Notes under the pieces: generated by a model
The model's database searches: none
The model's input: the letters and a program-made list of their open reading frames with translations, nothing else
What the model was told of the DNA's origin: nothing
Made by a program: the position numbers and the translations under genes
In this document: in pieces, positions 9,245 through 19,972 of the stretch
How the letters are laid out: every line of letters begins with the position of its first letter
How positions within the stretch are numbered: position 1 is the stretch's first letter
Origin: Candidatus Oscillochloris fontis
GTDB taxonomy: Bacteria > Chloroflexota > Chloroflexia > Chloroflexales > Chloroflexaceae
DNA length: 64,000 nt
Direction: 5' to 3'
Assembly (NCBI RefSeq): GCF_004138135.1
Contig: NZ_RYFD01000013.1
Location: forward strand, 1 to 64,000

Positions 9245-10162
9245 TCACCCACACTCGCCCAGGTCGCAACGTCCGTTCCCGTTCGTGTCCACATAATCGC
9301 GGCAGTCGCCGGGGTACGCGCAGTGCTTGCGGCGTCGGCAAGTCCTACAGGCAACCGGCGCGGCGACTACGGGCACAGCAGTCGGCACGGCGACTACGGG
9401 CACAGCAGTCGGTGCGGCGACTACGGGCACCGCAGTTGGCACCTCGGTCGGTACCGCCACTACCGGCACCTCGCTCGCTACGCTGGCTGGCGCGGCGACT
9501 ACCGGCACCGCAGTCGGTACGGCTGGGGCGCTCGTGGCGGTGCTGGTGGCCAGACTCTCTGCGGCGCTCGCCACTTCAGTATCTTGCATTTGCAGCGCGT
9601 TTAGCGCTTTGCCCAGCACGCCCACTCCGGCTACGCTGGAGAGTGCCGCGACGCCCATCAGTTTAAGTACTTCACGTCGGGTATAGGTGCGCCCAACCAC
9701 CTCGGCTGTTGCCGGTTGGCGTGCGGCGGGCGTGGCTACGAGTTTGCCCGCAACATTCACGATCCAGCGCCAATGTAGCGCCAGTTTGATCCCTACTACG
9801 GCCAGCGTCAGATAGGCCGTCCATTTGTGGATCGCTATGAGGAGCGCCATGCTCTCTAGCGTCAGGTTGAGCCAGGTGGAGATGAGTATCCCGGTGATGC
9901 CGATGGCGGCAAAACTGCCCAGCATCAGTACATTGATCAGGTAGTAGAGCCGCACACGCGGGTTGGTCTTGCTGAAGAGGCGCCGCGTAACGGCGCTGAC
10001 CCAATCCATGTGGGTGAGCATGTGGTACCCCGCCAGGAGTACCACACCCACGCCAAGCCACTGGTGCAACTCCAAGCCGGTGAGGTCGAGCCATACGGCA
10101 ACACAATACCCCACGAGGAGGATGGCGTCGGTGATCCATTTAGTGGTAGGGCTTGCTTTCAT
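9245..10162 (-). CDS. DUF4405 cytochrome-like membrane protein with Pro/Val repeat and Cys-rich tail
   Basis: 305 residues from ATG 10162; a longer upstream-start form would reach 10225. The N-terminal 130 residues form four transmembrane helices with spaced His residues (GYHMLTHMDW, AIHKWTAYL, ALHWRWI), as in DUF4405/flavinylation-associated b-type cytochromes. A second hydrophobic segment follows TRREVLKLMG, which resembles a Tat-type twin-arginine start placed internally. Then comes a low-complexity run of VPVVA(A/V)PT units and a C-terminal Cys cluster (CRTCRRRKHC, YPGDCRDY, then DTNGNGRCDLGEC) that could bind metal or be disulfide-bonded outside the cell. Role inferred: membrane electron transfer with an extracytoplasmic tail. 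It is transcribed away from gvpH. Confidence 0.65.
   Translation of the reverse strand: MKASPTTKWITDAILLVGYCVAVWLDLTGLELHQWLGVGVVLLAGYHMLTHMDWVSAVTRRLFSKTNPRVRLYYLINVLMLGSFAAIGITGILISTWLNLTLESMALLIAIHKWTAYLTLAVVGIKLALHWRWIVNVAGKLVATPAARQPATAEVVGRTYTRREVLKLMGVAALSSVAGVGVLGKALNALQMQDTEVASAAESLATSTATSAPAVPTAVPVVAAPASVASEVPVVAVPTEVPTAVPVVAAPTAVPVVAVPTAVPVVAAPVACRTCRRRKHCAYPGDCRDYVDTNGNGRCDLGECG
9357..9530. repeat. In-gene tandem repeat coding the VPVVA(A/V)PT linker
   Basis: Imperfect tandem units of about 27-30 bp, each with a CGACTACGGGCAC-like core, inside the DUF4405 gene. On the minus strand they encode AVPVVAAPT-type repeats. Such arrays commonly vary in copy number between strains. Confidence 0.7.
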
Positions 10163-10424
10163 GGTGCAGTGTATCTTTCGTGTCTTTGAACTATTCGATG
10201 TAGGTTGTATGTGTAGTTGTACCATCCACTATTTCAGAAGTTGTGAAGATGGAATGTAGAAGATCTTCGGGGGCGGCTTGCCGCCCCGAACCCCCACCGG
10301 AGGTAAATTTGCACATGCCCTGCAAACCTCCACCAGAGATCATGCGAACTCGCCCCCAATACCGTACAATGAAGTGAGCAACGCACGCTGCGGTGTGTAT
10401 TTCATCCATCGGAGGAACCATACC
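10163..10424. other. Divergent intergenic region between the DUF4405 gene and gvpH
   Basis: 262 bp. It holds a GGGGCGGC/GCCGCCCC hairpin at 10268-10287 and presumably both promoters; no confident -35/-10 pair was found. GGAGG at 10411-10415 is the gvpH ribosome site. Confidence 0.5.
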
Positions 10425-10961
10425 ATGACTGACAAAAAAGATGAGCAAGAGCCGACGAAGGCGAATTTTGGCCTCGATCTTGGCTTGGGCGGGATCTTTA
10501 AGAATCTGGGTGATATGCTCAATGTGCTCGCCGATCTGACCGATAAGGCCCAAGCGACCCAGGGTGAGGTCAGTCGTTCGGCGGAGTTTCAGGTGAAGGG
10601 CATGGGCGATCAAGCACGCGGTGTGTATGGCTTCACCATCCGCAGTGCTATCGGTGGCCCGCCACGTATTCAGCCTTTCGGCAACATCCGCAAGACGGAA
10701 GAGGGGCCGGTGGTGAGTGATGTGCGCGAGCCACTGGTGGATATCTTCGATGAGGGGGCGGAGATCCTCATTGTTGCTGAGTTGCCAGGGGTGAATGCCG
10801 CCCAGATCCAGGTTGATCTGAATGATGATATCCTCAGTATCACCACGTCTGGCGAGCGCCGCTATACCAAGGAGATTTTGCTCTCGGCAGCGGTGCATCC
10901 CGATTCGCTCCAGCAGACCTATACCAATGGGATTCTGGAGTTACGGTTGACCAAGGCGTAG
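10425..10961 (+). CDS. gvpH: GvpH-like Hsp20-family gas vesicle protein
   Basis: 178 residues from ATG 10425, chosen for the GGAGG 10 nt upstream over a longer upstream ORF. The N-terminal half is Gly-rich (LDLGLGGIFKNLGDML). The C-terminal half is an alpha-crystallin-type domain: VVSDVREPLVDIFDEGAEIL, VAELPGVNAAQIQVDL, NGILELRL. The VREPLVD(I/V)FDEG opening is typical of GvpH rather than general Hsp20. GvpH assists gas vesicle assembly by chaperoning structural proteins. No other gvp gene lies in the window, so a minor Hsp20 role is also possible. The stop codon TAG lies inside the palindromic repeat that separates it from cdc48, and a relic of the same gene lies at 8621-8692. Confidence 0.75.
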   Translation: MTDKKDEQEPTKANFGLDLGLGGIFKNLGDMLNVLADLTDKAQATQGEVSRSAEFQVKGMGDQARGVYGFTIRSAIGGPPRIQPFGNIRKTEEGPVVSDVREPLVDIFDEGAEILIVAELPGVNAAQIQVDLNDDILSITTSGERRYTKEILLSAAVHPDSLQQTYTNGILELRLTKA

Positions 10962-11030
10962 GGGCGAAGCATCGCTCACTAACCCAGTTCGTGCTCCCCA
11001 GAATATATATGAGCGATGCTTCGCCCCTAT
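10958..11030. repeat. GTAGGGGCGAAGCATCGC palindrome, copy 1
   Basis: Inverted arms GTAGGGGCGAAGCATCGC and GCGATGCTTCGCCCCTA flank a 36-nt spacer between gvpH and cdc48. The left arm provides the gvpH stop codon. Confidence 0.85.
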
Positions 11031-11039
11031 TGTCATTAG

Positions 11040-13202
<2,163 letters not shown>

Positions 13203-13310
13203 CATCGTTGTTCCATCATGACTCCACAGATCCTCCACACTCCGCTGCTATCCTAGAACTATCGAGATACCCGCCCAGGAATTCTGGGCCATATGCAGCG
13301 GAGAACCATC

Positions 13311-14027
13311 ATGAAACGTACCTTCAGTTTCATCATTGCCGGTATTGCCGGCCTCATCATTGCCCTACTCGCCCTGCCTTTCGTCACCAATGCCTTCGCC
13401 CAATCCGCGCCGCCTGATCTCGCCCAGGTCGCCCGTCCGGTGGCAACCACGTCCCCGCCCACTGCGCTCTCTGCCGAGGATGCCGAAGCTCTGATCTATA
13501 TGCGCGAGGAGGAGAAACTCGCTCGCGATGTCTATCTCTTCCTCGGCCAGACATGGTCACTGCCGATCTTCGAGAATATTGCGGCCAGTGAGCAGACCCA
13601 CATGGACGCCCTCAAGACCCTGCTTGACCGCTATGGTCTGAGTGACCCGGCGGCAACAACGGCTGCGGGTGAATTTAACAACCCGGATCTGCAAGCCCTC
13701 TACACCCAGCTTGTGGCGCGAGGCCAGATCTCACTCAGCGAGGCGCTCGCGGTTGGCGCGGCAATTGAGGAGATTGACATCCTTGACCTCCAGCAGCACC
13801 TGACTGCGACCACCCCAGCGGACATCACCCAGGTCTTCCAGAATCTGGTTGCAGGCTCGGAGAATCACCTGCGGGCGTTTGTGCGCCAGTGGGAAGCGCA
13901 GACCGGCAGCACCTACCAGCCCCAGTACCTGGATGCTGCGAGCTATCAGGCGATTATGAATGCTGAGAACACCAATGGGTCGGGCAATAGTAATGGGCGC
14001 GGCAACGGGCGGCGCGGTCGCCCATAA
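13311..14027 (+). CDS. Secreted DUF2202 ferritin-like protein
   Basis: 238 residues from ATG 13311, preceded by GCGGAG; ATG 13293 is an upstream alternative. A signal peptide is clear (MKRTFSFIIAGIAGLIIALL, ending AFAQSA). The mature part is a DUF2202 four-helix domain: YMREEEKLARDVYLFLG, then ASEQTHMDALKTLL, IEEIDILDLQQHL and SENHLRAFVRQWE. The Glu/His pattern matches the ferritin-like di-metal fold. The C-terminus is a Gly/Asn/Arg tail (NGRGNGRRGRP). Probable extracytoplasmic metal or redox protein; the substrate is unknown. Confidence 0.85.
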   Translation: MKRTFSFIIAGIAGLIIALLALPFVTNAFAQSAPPDLAQVARPVATTSPPTALSAEDAEALIYMREEEKLARDVYLFLGQTWSLPIFENIAASEQTHMDALKTLLDRYGLSDPAATTAAGEFNNPDLQALYTQLVARGQISLSEALAVGAAIEEIDILDLQQHLTATTPADITQVFQNLVAGSENHLRAFVRQWEAQTGSTYQPQYLDAASYQAIMNAENTNGSGNSNGRGNGRRGRP

Positions 14028-14037
14028 TTACCACTGA

Positions 14038-14061
14038 GTAGGGGCGAACCATCGCCCCTAC
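14038..14061. repeat. Short hairpin variant of the GTAGGGGCGA palindrome
   Basis: GTAGGGGCGA and TCGCCCCTAC arms around a 4-nt loop, 10 bp after the DUF2202 stop. There is no T-run, so it is not a textbook terminator, though a strong RNA hairpin would form. Confidence 0.7.
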
Positions 14062-14149
14062 TTCCCCCACATCTCCACTTCATCTCCATGAGTTATCCAT
14101 ACTTCTGCGCTATGCTCGGAGCAGATCATAGTGTAAGGAGTTGTCCCTC

Positions 14150-15073
14150 ATGCAAACGCCGACCCATTCCCACCAAACCTCGACCCGCCTCCGCATGCTC
14201 CAGAGCCTCCGACACCTCGTTCAACTCGCCGTAGTCGGATTTATTATCGTCGTTGCGACGCAACACCTTGTTCTTGGCGATGCCAGTGCCTCTCCCGAAG
14301 CCTTCTGCCCGTTTGGGGGTCTTGAGACCCTCTACAGCTATCTCACAGGCGGGAGCACCATCGCCCACACCCACCTCTCCAATCTGGCGATCTTCCTGGC
14401 CGTGGTCATCACCAGCGTGATCGCCCGTGGTGCCTTCTGCGGCTGGATCTGCCCATTTGGCACCATCCAGGAGTGGATTCAGAGCGTGAGCCGCTGGCTC
14501 CAGCGCCGCATTCGGCCCTTTGGGCGGGCGATGCACTCCCTCAACCAGCATCTGAACCCGCGCACAAAGCGCGATGCCTACACTGGCCCAACCCTCGGCC
14601 AGCGTATTGACAAAGCCCTGAGCTATGGGCGTTATGTGGTACTGGCCTGGATCATCGGGGCCACCATCGCTTATGGCAGCATGGTCTTCCGCGACTACGA
14701 TCCCTGGTCGGCGCTGTTGAGCATTGCCGAACTCCAGGTGACGGTGGGAACCTATATCCTGATCGCCTCGCTGGTGGCCTCCTTCTTTGTTGATCGAGCT
14801 TGGTGCCGGTACGCATGCCCACTTGGCGCAACGATCAGCCTGCTTGGACGCTTCAGCCCCTTTCGGATTGAGATATCCAAAAGCGCGTGCAACCAGTGTG
14901 GCCTTTGCACCCAGCACTGCCCGATGGGTATTGATGTAGCCCATGCAGGTGTCGTCACCGACATGCGCTGCATCGGATGTATGAAGTGTGTGAGTGATTG
15001 CTCCCGAACCGAGGCGATTGATATGCGTCTTGCCGTACCAGGTACGCCCTCGGTCGTCACGCCCAAGCAGTAG
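14150..15073 (+). CDS. NapH/MauN-like 4Fe-4S membrane ferredoxin protein
   Basis: 307 residues from ATG 14150, with AAGGAG 9 nt upstream; TTG 14141 is less likely. Several transmembrane helices carry Cys-Pro motifs near the membrane (AFCPFGGLE, CGWICPFGTIQEW, WCRYACPLGA). Two 4Fe-4S ferredoxin clusters follow at the C-terminus: CNQCGLCTQHCPMG and CIGCMKCVSDC. This is the polyferredoxin architecture of NapH, MauN and RnfB-like quinol-linked electron transfer proteins. The gene downstream, 27 bp away, is a small membrane protein of the kind often found with it. The electron donor and acceptor cannot be read from the window. Confidence 0.88.
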   Translation: MQTPTHSHQTSTRLRMLQSLRHLVQLAVVGFIIVVATQHLVLGDASASPEAFCPFGGLETLYSYLTGGSTIAHTHLSNLAIFLAVVITSVIARGAFCGWICPFGTIQEWIQSVSRWLQRRIRPFGRAMHSLNQHLNPRTKRDAYTGPTLGQRIDKALSYGRYVVLAWIIGATIAYGSMVFRDYDPWSALLSIAELQVTVGTYILIASLVASFFVDRAWCRYACPLGATISLLGRFSPFRIEISKSACNQCGLCTQHCPMGIDVAHAGVVTDMRCIGCMKCVSDCSRTEAIDMRLAVPGTPSVVTPKQ

Positions 15074-15100
15074 CGCAGAACAGAGGATGAGGAACCCACC

Positions 15101-15472
15101 ATGAATATACCCACACCCGCCCGCCGCAGCCTCCACGTCCCTGGCCTCGTCTACGCCGCCCTCGTGCTGGGCCTCTTCTTCGGCAGCATCCTGATCGCTC
15201 AAGCCAGCGGCCTCTGGTCGGTCTCCGGCAAGTTCACCCCAAATGGGGTGCCGGTACAACTGAGCGGCACTGACCCCGCCACTATCAAAGGCTGGATGAC
15301 CATTCAAGCAGTCCTTGATGCCTACCCTATAGATCAAGCTAGCCTCTACCATCAGTTTGGTATTCCAGAGGCGACTCCATTAAGTACTCCGCTCAAGGAT
15401 TTAGAGGAGATAGCACCTAATTTCTCTATTACTGCTCTGCGTGACTGGCTGAGTACCCAGATCGCTCCTTAG
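15101..15472 (+). CDS. Small membrane-anchored partner of the 4Fe-4S protein
   Basis: 123 residues. One N-terminal transmembrane segment (VYAALVLGLFFGSILIAQAS), then a short domain with IKGWMTIQAVLDAYPID, LYHQFGIPEATPLSTPLKDL and FSITALRDWL. The GWMT..EV.. pattern resembles small modules that accompany or are fused to NapH-like and FMN-binding membrane proteins. GATGAGGA precedes ATG 15101. It is probably co-transcribed with the ferredoxin gene; function unknown. Confidence 0.7.
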   Translation: MNIPTPARRSLHVPGLVYAALVLGLFFGSILIAQASGLWSVSGKFTPNGVPVQLSGTDPATIKGWMTIQAVLDAYPIDQASLYHQFGIPEATPLSTPLKDLEEIAPNFSITALRDWLSTQIAP

Positions 15473-16043
15473 AAAGGAGCGTGTCACGACGAATCCCGAA
15501 GCTCTTTCTTAGCGCGAAAAAGCCCTGGGAGTCAGGGCGTCCCGCCCTCAGCGGATACGCGGGCGAGACGCCCTCGCTTCCAGACTGTCCCAAGGCTTCT
15601 TCGTGCTCGAAGTCGCCAAAGAGCAACAAATATTGGGGTCTGGGGTTTCAGCCCCAAGGATTTTACCCATGCCCTGCTACCCGTAACTGTTCACACTTCT
15701 CCTAGCCTCGTAACTGTTCACACTTCTCCTAGCTTCCAGATTTTGACGCCAAGACGCAGAGGCGCAAAGCCTGCAACAAAACCTTTGCGTCCTTGCGCCT
15801 TTGCGTCAACACGAGATTTCTTTTACCCCAAGGGTGAATACTTACCTAGCCTCCAGATTTTGACGCCAAGACGCCAAGGCGCAAAGCCTGCAACAAAACC
15901 TTTGCGTCCTTGCGCCTTTGCGTCAACACGAGGTTTCTTTTACCCCAAGTGTGAACAGTTACTGCTACTCCCTATCTTGACACTACCCCACCTCAATGCT
16001 ACCCTGTAGCATAGCAGCGTCCACATCGGATAGGGGCTAGGCG
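15473..16043. repeat. Repeat-filled intergenic region
   Basis: No gene is supported. From 15525 to 15590 is a GGGCGTCCCGCCCT / GGGCGAGACGCCCT inverted pair. From about 15686 to 15962 lies a composite MITE-like unit: outer inverted arms TAACTGTTCACACTT and AAGTGTGAACAGTTA enclose two 120-bp direct copies (15739-15850 and 15859-15950) of the GACGC(C/A)AAG...CTTTGCGTCAA palindrome. The outer arms suggest a nonautonomous mobile element. Small open frames here just read through the repeat. Confidence 0.75.
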
Positions 16044-17909
16044 ATGACAAACCAGGAGCCGACGATTGCAAACATCCTGCGCCAACTCGCCCATGAGTAC
16101 GCGGGGCCAGTTGATGAGCGCCAACTCTTAGACCATGTGCTGCAACATCGTCCAAGTTCGGCCAAGAATCCCTATGCGACTATCCGCGAGCGGCTGCGTT
16201 GGGAAGGTATGGGCTTGGGTTGGCTGCGCATTAGTCGTAGCCAGTTGATCCCGCTGCGGGTGCTCCTCCAAGATCTCCACTTTCGCTGTGTGCCGCGTGC
16301 ATGTGATATTGCCGATGGCCGTTTGCCATTAGCTCACTTCCTGCCTTTTGCGGGCATTCGTGGCAATTGGTTTGATCTCGTGGATGAGCATGGCCAGCCC
16401 TTCCCCTTCATCTCACCGGATCTGAATGACTCCAATAGCGATTTGCTTGCCAGTTTCGATCTGCGGGTTTGGTTTGAGCGTACCGGCTTTGTGCATGGTG
16501 ATAGTCTCTTGGTGCGGATTATTCATCCTGCGCTGCGTGGGTCAATCCTGCGGGTTTCCCATGAGCCGCAGGCGTTGCGCCAGCCAACCCCCGATCAGGA
16601 TCGCGATCTGCTCGAAACATTGGTGGATCGGGTGAACCACATTCAGGATGTGCTGGTTGCGTGTGAGGATGTTATTCTGCCGATCTTCGCCCTCGCACCA
16701 TGGCGCACCGATTACCCCGGTACCCCTTGGCAGCACCTCGTGGTCCGCGATGGGCGCGTGCAGTTGGTGGATGATTCCTTCCTCACCAACCAGCACCAGA
16801 TTGCGATCAACTTTTTGCCCTCTACCATCCAGGTGGTCTTTGAAGCGCAGTCTATTCCTGAAGTGGAGCGTATGGCGGCTGATAATGCCCTCTTGGCCGA
16901 AATTGAGGCGCTTCAGCGCGATTTGCGCCGCTCACGTGAGGAAGACGCTGATGCCGGTTTGTGGAACGGCCAGATCCAGCGCGCTTCGGCTGCCTATTCG
17001 ACCCTCGATGCTGATATTGATCAACTCTTTACTCGTACTAGCCCACTGAGTGCGATTGAGGGCTATGATGAGTTTGATACCGATGACGACGATGATGATG
17101 ATGATGCCTTTGGTCTCGATCATCTCGAATCGGACGCCATGTTGCTCTTCGAGAATGACGAGTTTGCCCGCCTCCAAGCCGCGCATCGCGAACTGATCGA
17201 GGCGCTCCCACCCGGAGTTGCCGATCAGATCGAAGCCGCTCGCCCCGAAGAGGCCGAGGTAATTCTCTCCCAGCACCTCAATATGTTGCTGGCTAAAAAG
17301 CCCCACCTCTTCCCCCCTCTCGATCTCAGCATGAGTCCCGATGAGATGGGGATTGAACCGCCTACCGAGAGCCTCTTTGATGCCGCCGCTTGGCAAGAGC
17401 AGGTCGAAGAAGAAGATGATGATGATGATTGGAGTGAGGAGGTTGATGACCTCTTTGCAATTGATGATGACTCGGCGCGTTTCTACGATGAGAGTAGCGA
17501 CCTGATTAGCCAGTTTTATGACTATCTGCTCGAATTGGGGAAGCGTAGCACGACGGCTCGCTCACGTTCACATAATGTACTCGTCTATGCCGAGTTTCTC
17601 GCCCTCTACTACCAGCGCAGTCTGATCCAGGGCGATTATGCCAGTCTCGATGAGTGCCTTTTCTACTACTACCCGCGCCGGGTGATGAATACCTCGCCGC
17701 GTCAGGTGCGCGAGATCTGTACCTCGATGAAGCAGTTCTATGCCTTCCTCAAGGATCGCGGTCTGCTCGCCGATGACCGTTTTGCCCATGCGATCTGGCG
17801 GCGCCGCGACCAGGCTGCACGGGTTATCCAAATCTATGATCGCCTGGCAGGCGATTCGCCCAACTTCGATGCGCTCTTTGCCCGCCTCTTCCAGCCGTAT
17901 ACTGAGTAG
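16044..17909 (+). CDS. Acidic protein of unknown function with winged-helix and integrase SAM-like ends
   Basis: 621 residues, not recognised as a named family. Residues 5-60 (IANILRQLAHEYAGPVDERQ, then YATIRERLRWEG) resemble a HARE-HTH-like winged helix. The middle has two acidic tracts (about 347-356 and 455-460, runs of Asp/Glu). Residues about 485-580 (LISQFYDYLLELGKRSTTAR, then VREICTSMKQFYAFLKDRGL) resemble the SAM-like core-binding domain of tyrosine recombinases, without any catalytic domain. It lies 17 bp before a Ser/Thr kinase gene, so co-expression is likely. A nucleic-acid-binding role is only suggested. Confidence 0.65.
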   Translation: MTNQEPTIANILRQLAHEYAGPVDERQLLDHVLQHRPSSAKNPYATIRERLRWEGMGLGWLRISRSQLIPLRVLLQDLHFRCVPRACDIADGRLPLAHFLPFAGIRGNWFDLVDEHGQPFPFISPDLNDSNSDLLASFDLRVWFERTGFVHGDSLLVRIIHPALRGSILRVSHEPQALRQPTPDQDRDLLETLVDRVNHIQDVLVACEDVILPIFALAPWRTDYPGTPWQHLVVRDGRVQLVDDSFLTNQHQIAINFLPSTIQVVFEAQSIPEVERMAADNALLAEIEALQRDLRRSREEDADAGLWNGQIQRASAAYSTLDADIDQLFTRTSPLSAIEGYDEFDTDDDDDDDDAFGLDHLESDAMLLFENDEFARLQAAHRELIEALPPGVADQIEAARPEEAEVILSQHLNMLLAKKPHLFPPLDLSMSPDEMGIEPPTESLFDAAAWQEQVEEEDDDDDWSEEVDDLFAIDDDSARFYDESSDLISQFYDYLLELGKRSTTARSRSHNVLVYAEFLALYYQRSLIQGDYASLDECLFYYYPRRVMNTSPRQVREICTSMKQFYAFLKDRGLLADDRFAHAIWRRRDQAARVIQIYDRLAGDSPNFDALFARLFQPYTE

Positions 17910-17926
17910 AAGCCTCTAGGCCCGTT

Positions 17927-19972
17927 ATGAAGCAGCTTGCCCCCAATGATCTCCTCCAGGGCCGTTACCGGATTCAGACGCTGATCGCTCAGGGTGGTAT
18001 GGGGGCCGTCTACCGTGCCGTGGATGAACGCCTCGGTAATACGGTGGCGCTCAAACAGACCTTGATGAGTGATCCGGCTCTGCTGGCTGCCTTTGAACGC
18101 GAGGCGCGCCTGCTGGCTAACCTCCACCACCCCGCCTTGCCAGTGGTCAGTGACCACTTTACCGAGGGCAGTGGTCAGTTCCTCGTCATGCAGTATATCC
18201 CCGGCGATGATCTGGCCGCGCTCCTGGCCGCCCGTTCTGGCCCCTTCGCGCTTGCCGAGGTGACGCCCTGGGCCGACCGCCTGCTTGATGCGCTCGATTA
18301 CTTGCATGCCCAGACGCCGCCGATCATCCACCGCGATCTCAAGCCGCAGAATCTCAAACTGACGCCGCGTGGTGAGATTGTGCTGCTCGATTTTGGTCTT
18401 GCCAAAGGCCAACTCGGGACGGGTCAGGCTGGAACGATGCCCAGCCTCTTTGGCTATACGCCGCAGTATGCGCCGCTCGAACAGATTCAGGGCACCGGCA
18501 CCGACCCGCGTAGCGATCTGTATGCCTTCGGGGCCACGTTTTACCAACTGCTCACCGGCAATGCCCCGCCCGACGCGCTCACCCGCGCTGCGGCCCTGGT
18601 AGCGGGCAACCCCGATCCGCTGCGCCCCGCCCATCTGCTCAATTCGGGTCTCCCGCTCGCCCTGAGCGATCTGCTCCAGACCTGTATGGCCCAGGCTCCT
18701 AATCAACGCCCCGCCTCGGCTGCGGCGCTGCGTCAGGCGTGGCAGGCTGCTCTCCCGGCTGCTCCCGCGACGCCTGCCAACCTCATTACCCATACGCCCA
18801 GTAGCGCTGGCCAGCCGACTATCGCCATGGCCCGCGAGGCCACGCCGACCTCCTCGGCACCCAATAAGCTGGCGCTGATTGGGCTGGTGGCAGGGTTGGC
18901 CATGATCATCCTGATCGCGGCGCTAGTGGGGATGCTCCGCCTCTTTAGCGCCGATTCATCGGTGCAGGTGGGGGAACGCCCCAATCCCGTCGCCACCATC
19001 GTGCTGAATGTGGGGGCCAGTACCGCAACCCCGCTGCCTGACGCCGGGAGTAGCCGCACTACGCCCCTTCCCCCTGGCTCCACCGCCCAGATCGCGAGTT
19101 GGGCCGTGGCGGTCAAGGATGTCACTCGTGGTAAGGACGCCTGGGATCTGCTGTACGAGACCAACTCGAACAACGATCCACCGCCTGATGGCCATGAGTA
19201 TGTGGTGGTGCATCTGCGTGCGCAGGCATTGCAAGGTAGCGAGGATAACCCTGATCTCTATCCCCAACTGACGGGTGATCAGCGGGTTGGCTACCTCCCG
19301 GTTGCGGCGGTCACGCCTCATCAGCGCCCGGATACCTACGCTAAGGATGCGGTGTTCGATATTGATATTCCCTATTTGGTAGTGCAGGATGAGGGCAATC
19401 TGATTCTTGCGGTGGATGATCTGGGCAGTTTTGATCAAGCGCCGGTCTTTGTGGCGCTTGATGCCGGAGCTAGTGTCTCTGTGGATATGAGTCTGCGCGA
19501 TCTTCGCCCAACCTCCCTGGGCGAAGATCCGCGTGAACCGGCTGAGATCGGTGAGACGGTGACCACCGAGGATTTTGAGGTGACGGTGCTAGAAGAGATC
19601 CGTGGTGAGGCAGCCTATCAGCAACTTCTTGAGGCGAATCAATTTAATGATCCCCCCAAGCAGGGCTATGAGTATCTCTTGGCCCGCGTTGAGGTGCGCT
19701 CCCTCAGTACTAAGGATGATACAGTCATGGTCAGTGATAGCGATTTCTACACTGTCATCGGCAATGCCGAAGATATTGAGGCCACTATCCAGCGCTATCC
19801 AGCCGTGGTAGAACCTGAACCTAAGCTCTCGCACTATCTCTATCCGGGTGGTAAGGGTAGTGGCTGGATTACCGTCGAGATCCCCAAGGATACCCCAGAG
19901 GTGCGCCTCGTCTTTGGGCCGAGTTTTGCGAGTAATGAACGCAATACGCGCTATTTTGTGATTGGTGATTGA
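17927..19972 (+). CDS. Transmembrane Ser/Thr protein kinase with two DUF4352-like sensor domains
   Basis: 681 residues. The N-terminal PknB-like kinase (about 10-275) shows glycine loop IAQGGMGAVY, VALKQ lysine, catalytic HRDLKPQN (His135) and DFG in LLDFGLAKG. A transmembrane helix at about 316-342 follows a Pro/Ala linker. The extracytoplasmic part has two related beta-rich modules (WAVAVKDVTRGKDAWDLLYE and TTEDFEVTVLEEIRGEAAYQ), each followed by NNDPP/FNDPP and a (H/Y)EYxxxxxxxx strand, as in DUF4352-like domains. It probably senses an outside cue and phosphorylates cytoplasmic targets. TGA overlaps the ATG of the M61 peptidase, so they are coupled. Confidence 0.88.
   Translation: MKQLAPNDLLQGRYRIQTLIAQGGMGAVYRAVDERLGNTVALKQTLMSDPALLAAFEREARLLANLHHPALPVVSDHFTEGSGQFLVMQYIPGDDLAALLAARSGPFALAEVTPWADRLLDALDYLHAQTPPIIHRDLKPQNLKLTPRGEIVLLDFGLAKGQLGTGQAGTMPSLFGYTPQYAPLEQIQGTGTDPRSDLYAFGATFYQLLTGNAPPDALTRAAALVAGNPDPLRPAHLLNSGLPLALSDLLQTCMAQAPNQRPASAAALRQAWQAALPAAPATPANLITHTPSSAGQPTIAMAREATPTSSAPNKLALIGLVAGLAMIILIAALVGMLRLFSADSSVQVGERPNPVATIVLNVGASTATPLPDAGSSRTTPLPPGSTAQIASWAVAVKDVTRGKDAWDLLYETNSNNDPPPDGHEYVVVHLRAQALQGSEDNPDLYPQLTGDQRVGYLPVAAVTPHQRPDTYAKDAVFDIDIPYLVVQDEGNLILAVDDLGSFDQAPVFVALDAGASVSVDMSLRDLRPTSLGEDPREPAEIGETVTTEDFEVTVLEEIRGEAAYQQLLEANQFNDPPKQGYEYLLARVEVRSLSTKDDTVMVSDSDFYTVIGNAEDIEATIQRYPAVVEPEPKLSHYLYPGGKGSGWITVEIPKDTPEVRLVFGPSFASNERNTRYFVIGD

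Noticed and set aside
14126-15352. 408-residue minus-strand open frame
   Set aside because: Opposite the 4Fe-4S membrane protein and its partner, both with clear motifs and ribosome sites.
15481-16009. Two small plus-strand open frames
   Set aside because: They read through the MITE-like repeats and share duplicated peptides only because the DNA repeat is duplicated.
16044-17909. Tyrosine recombinase
   Set aside because: Only a SAM-like domain is suggested; the catalytic Arg-His-Arg-Tyr domain is absent.
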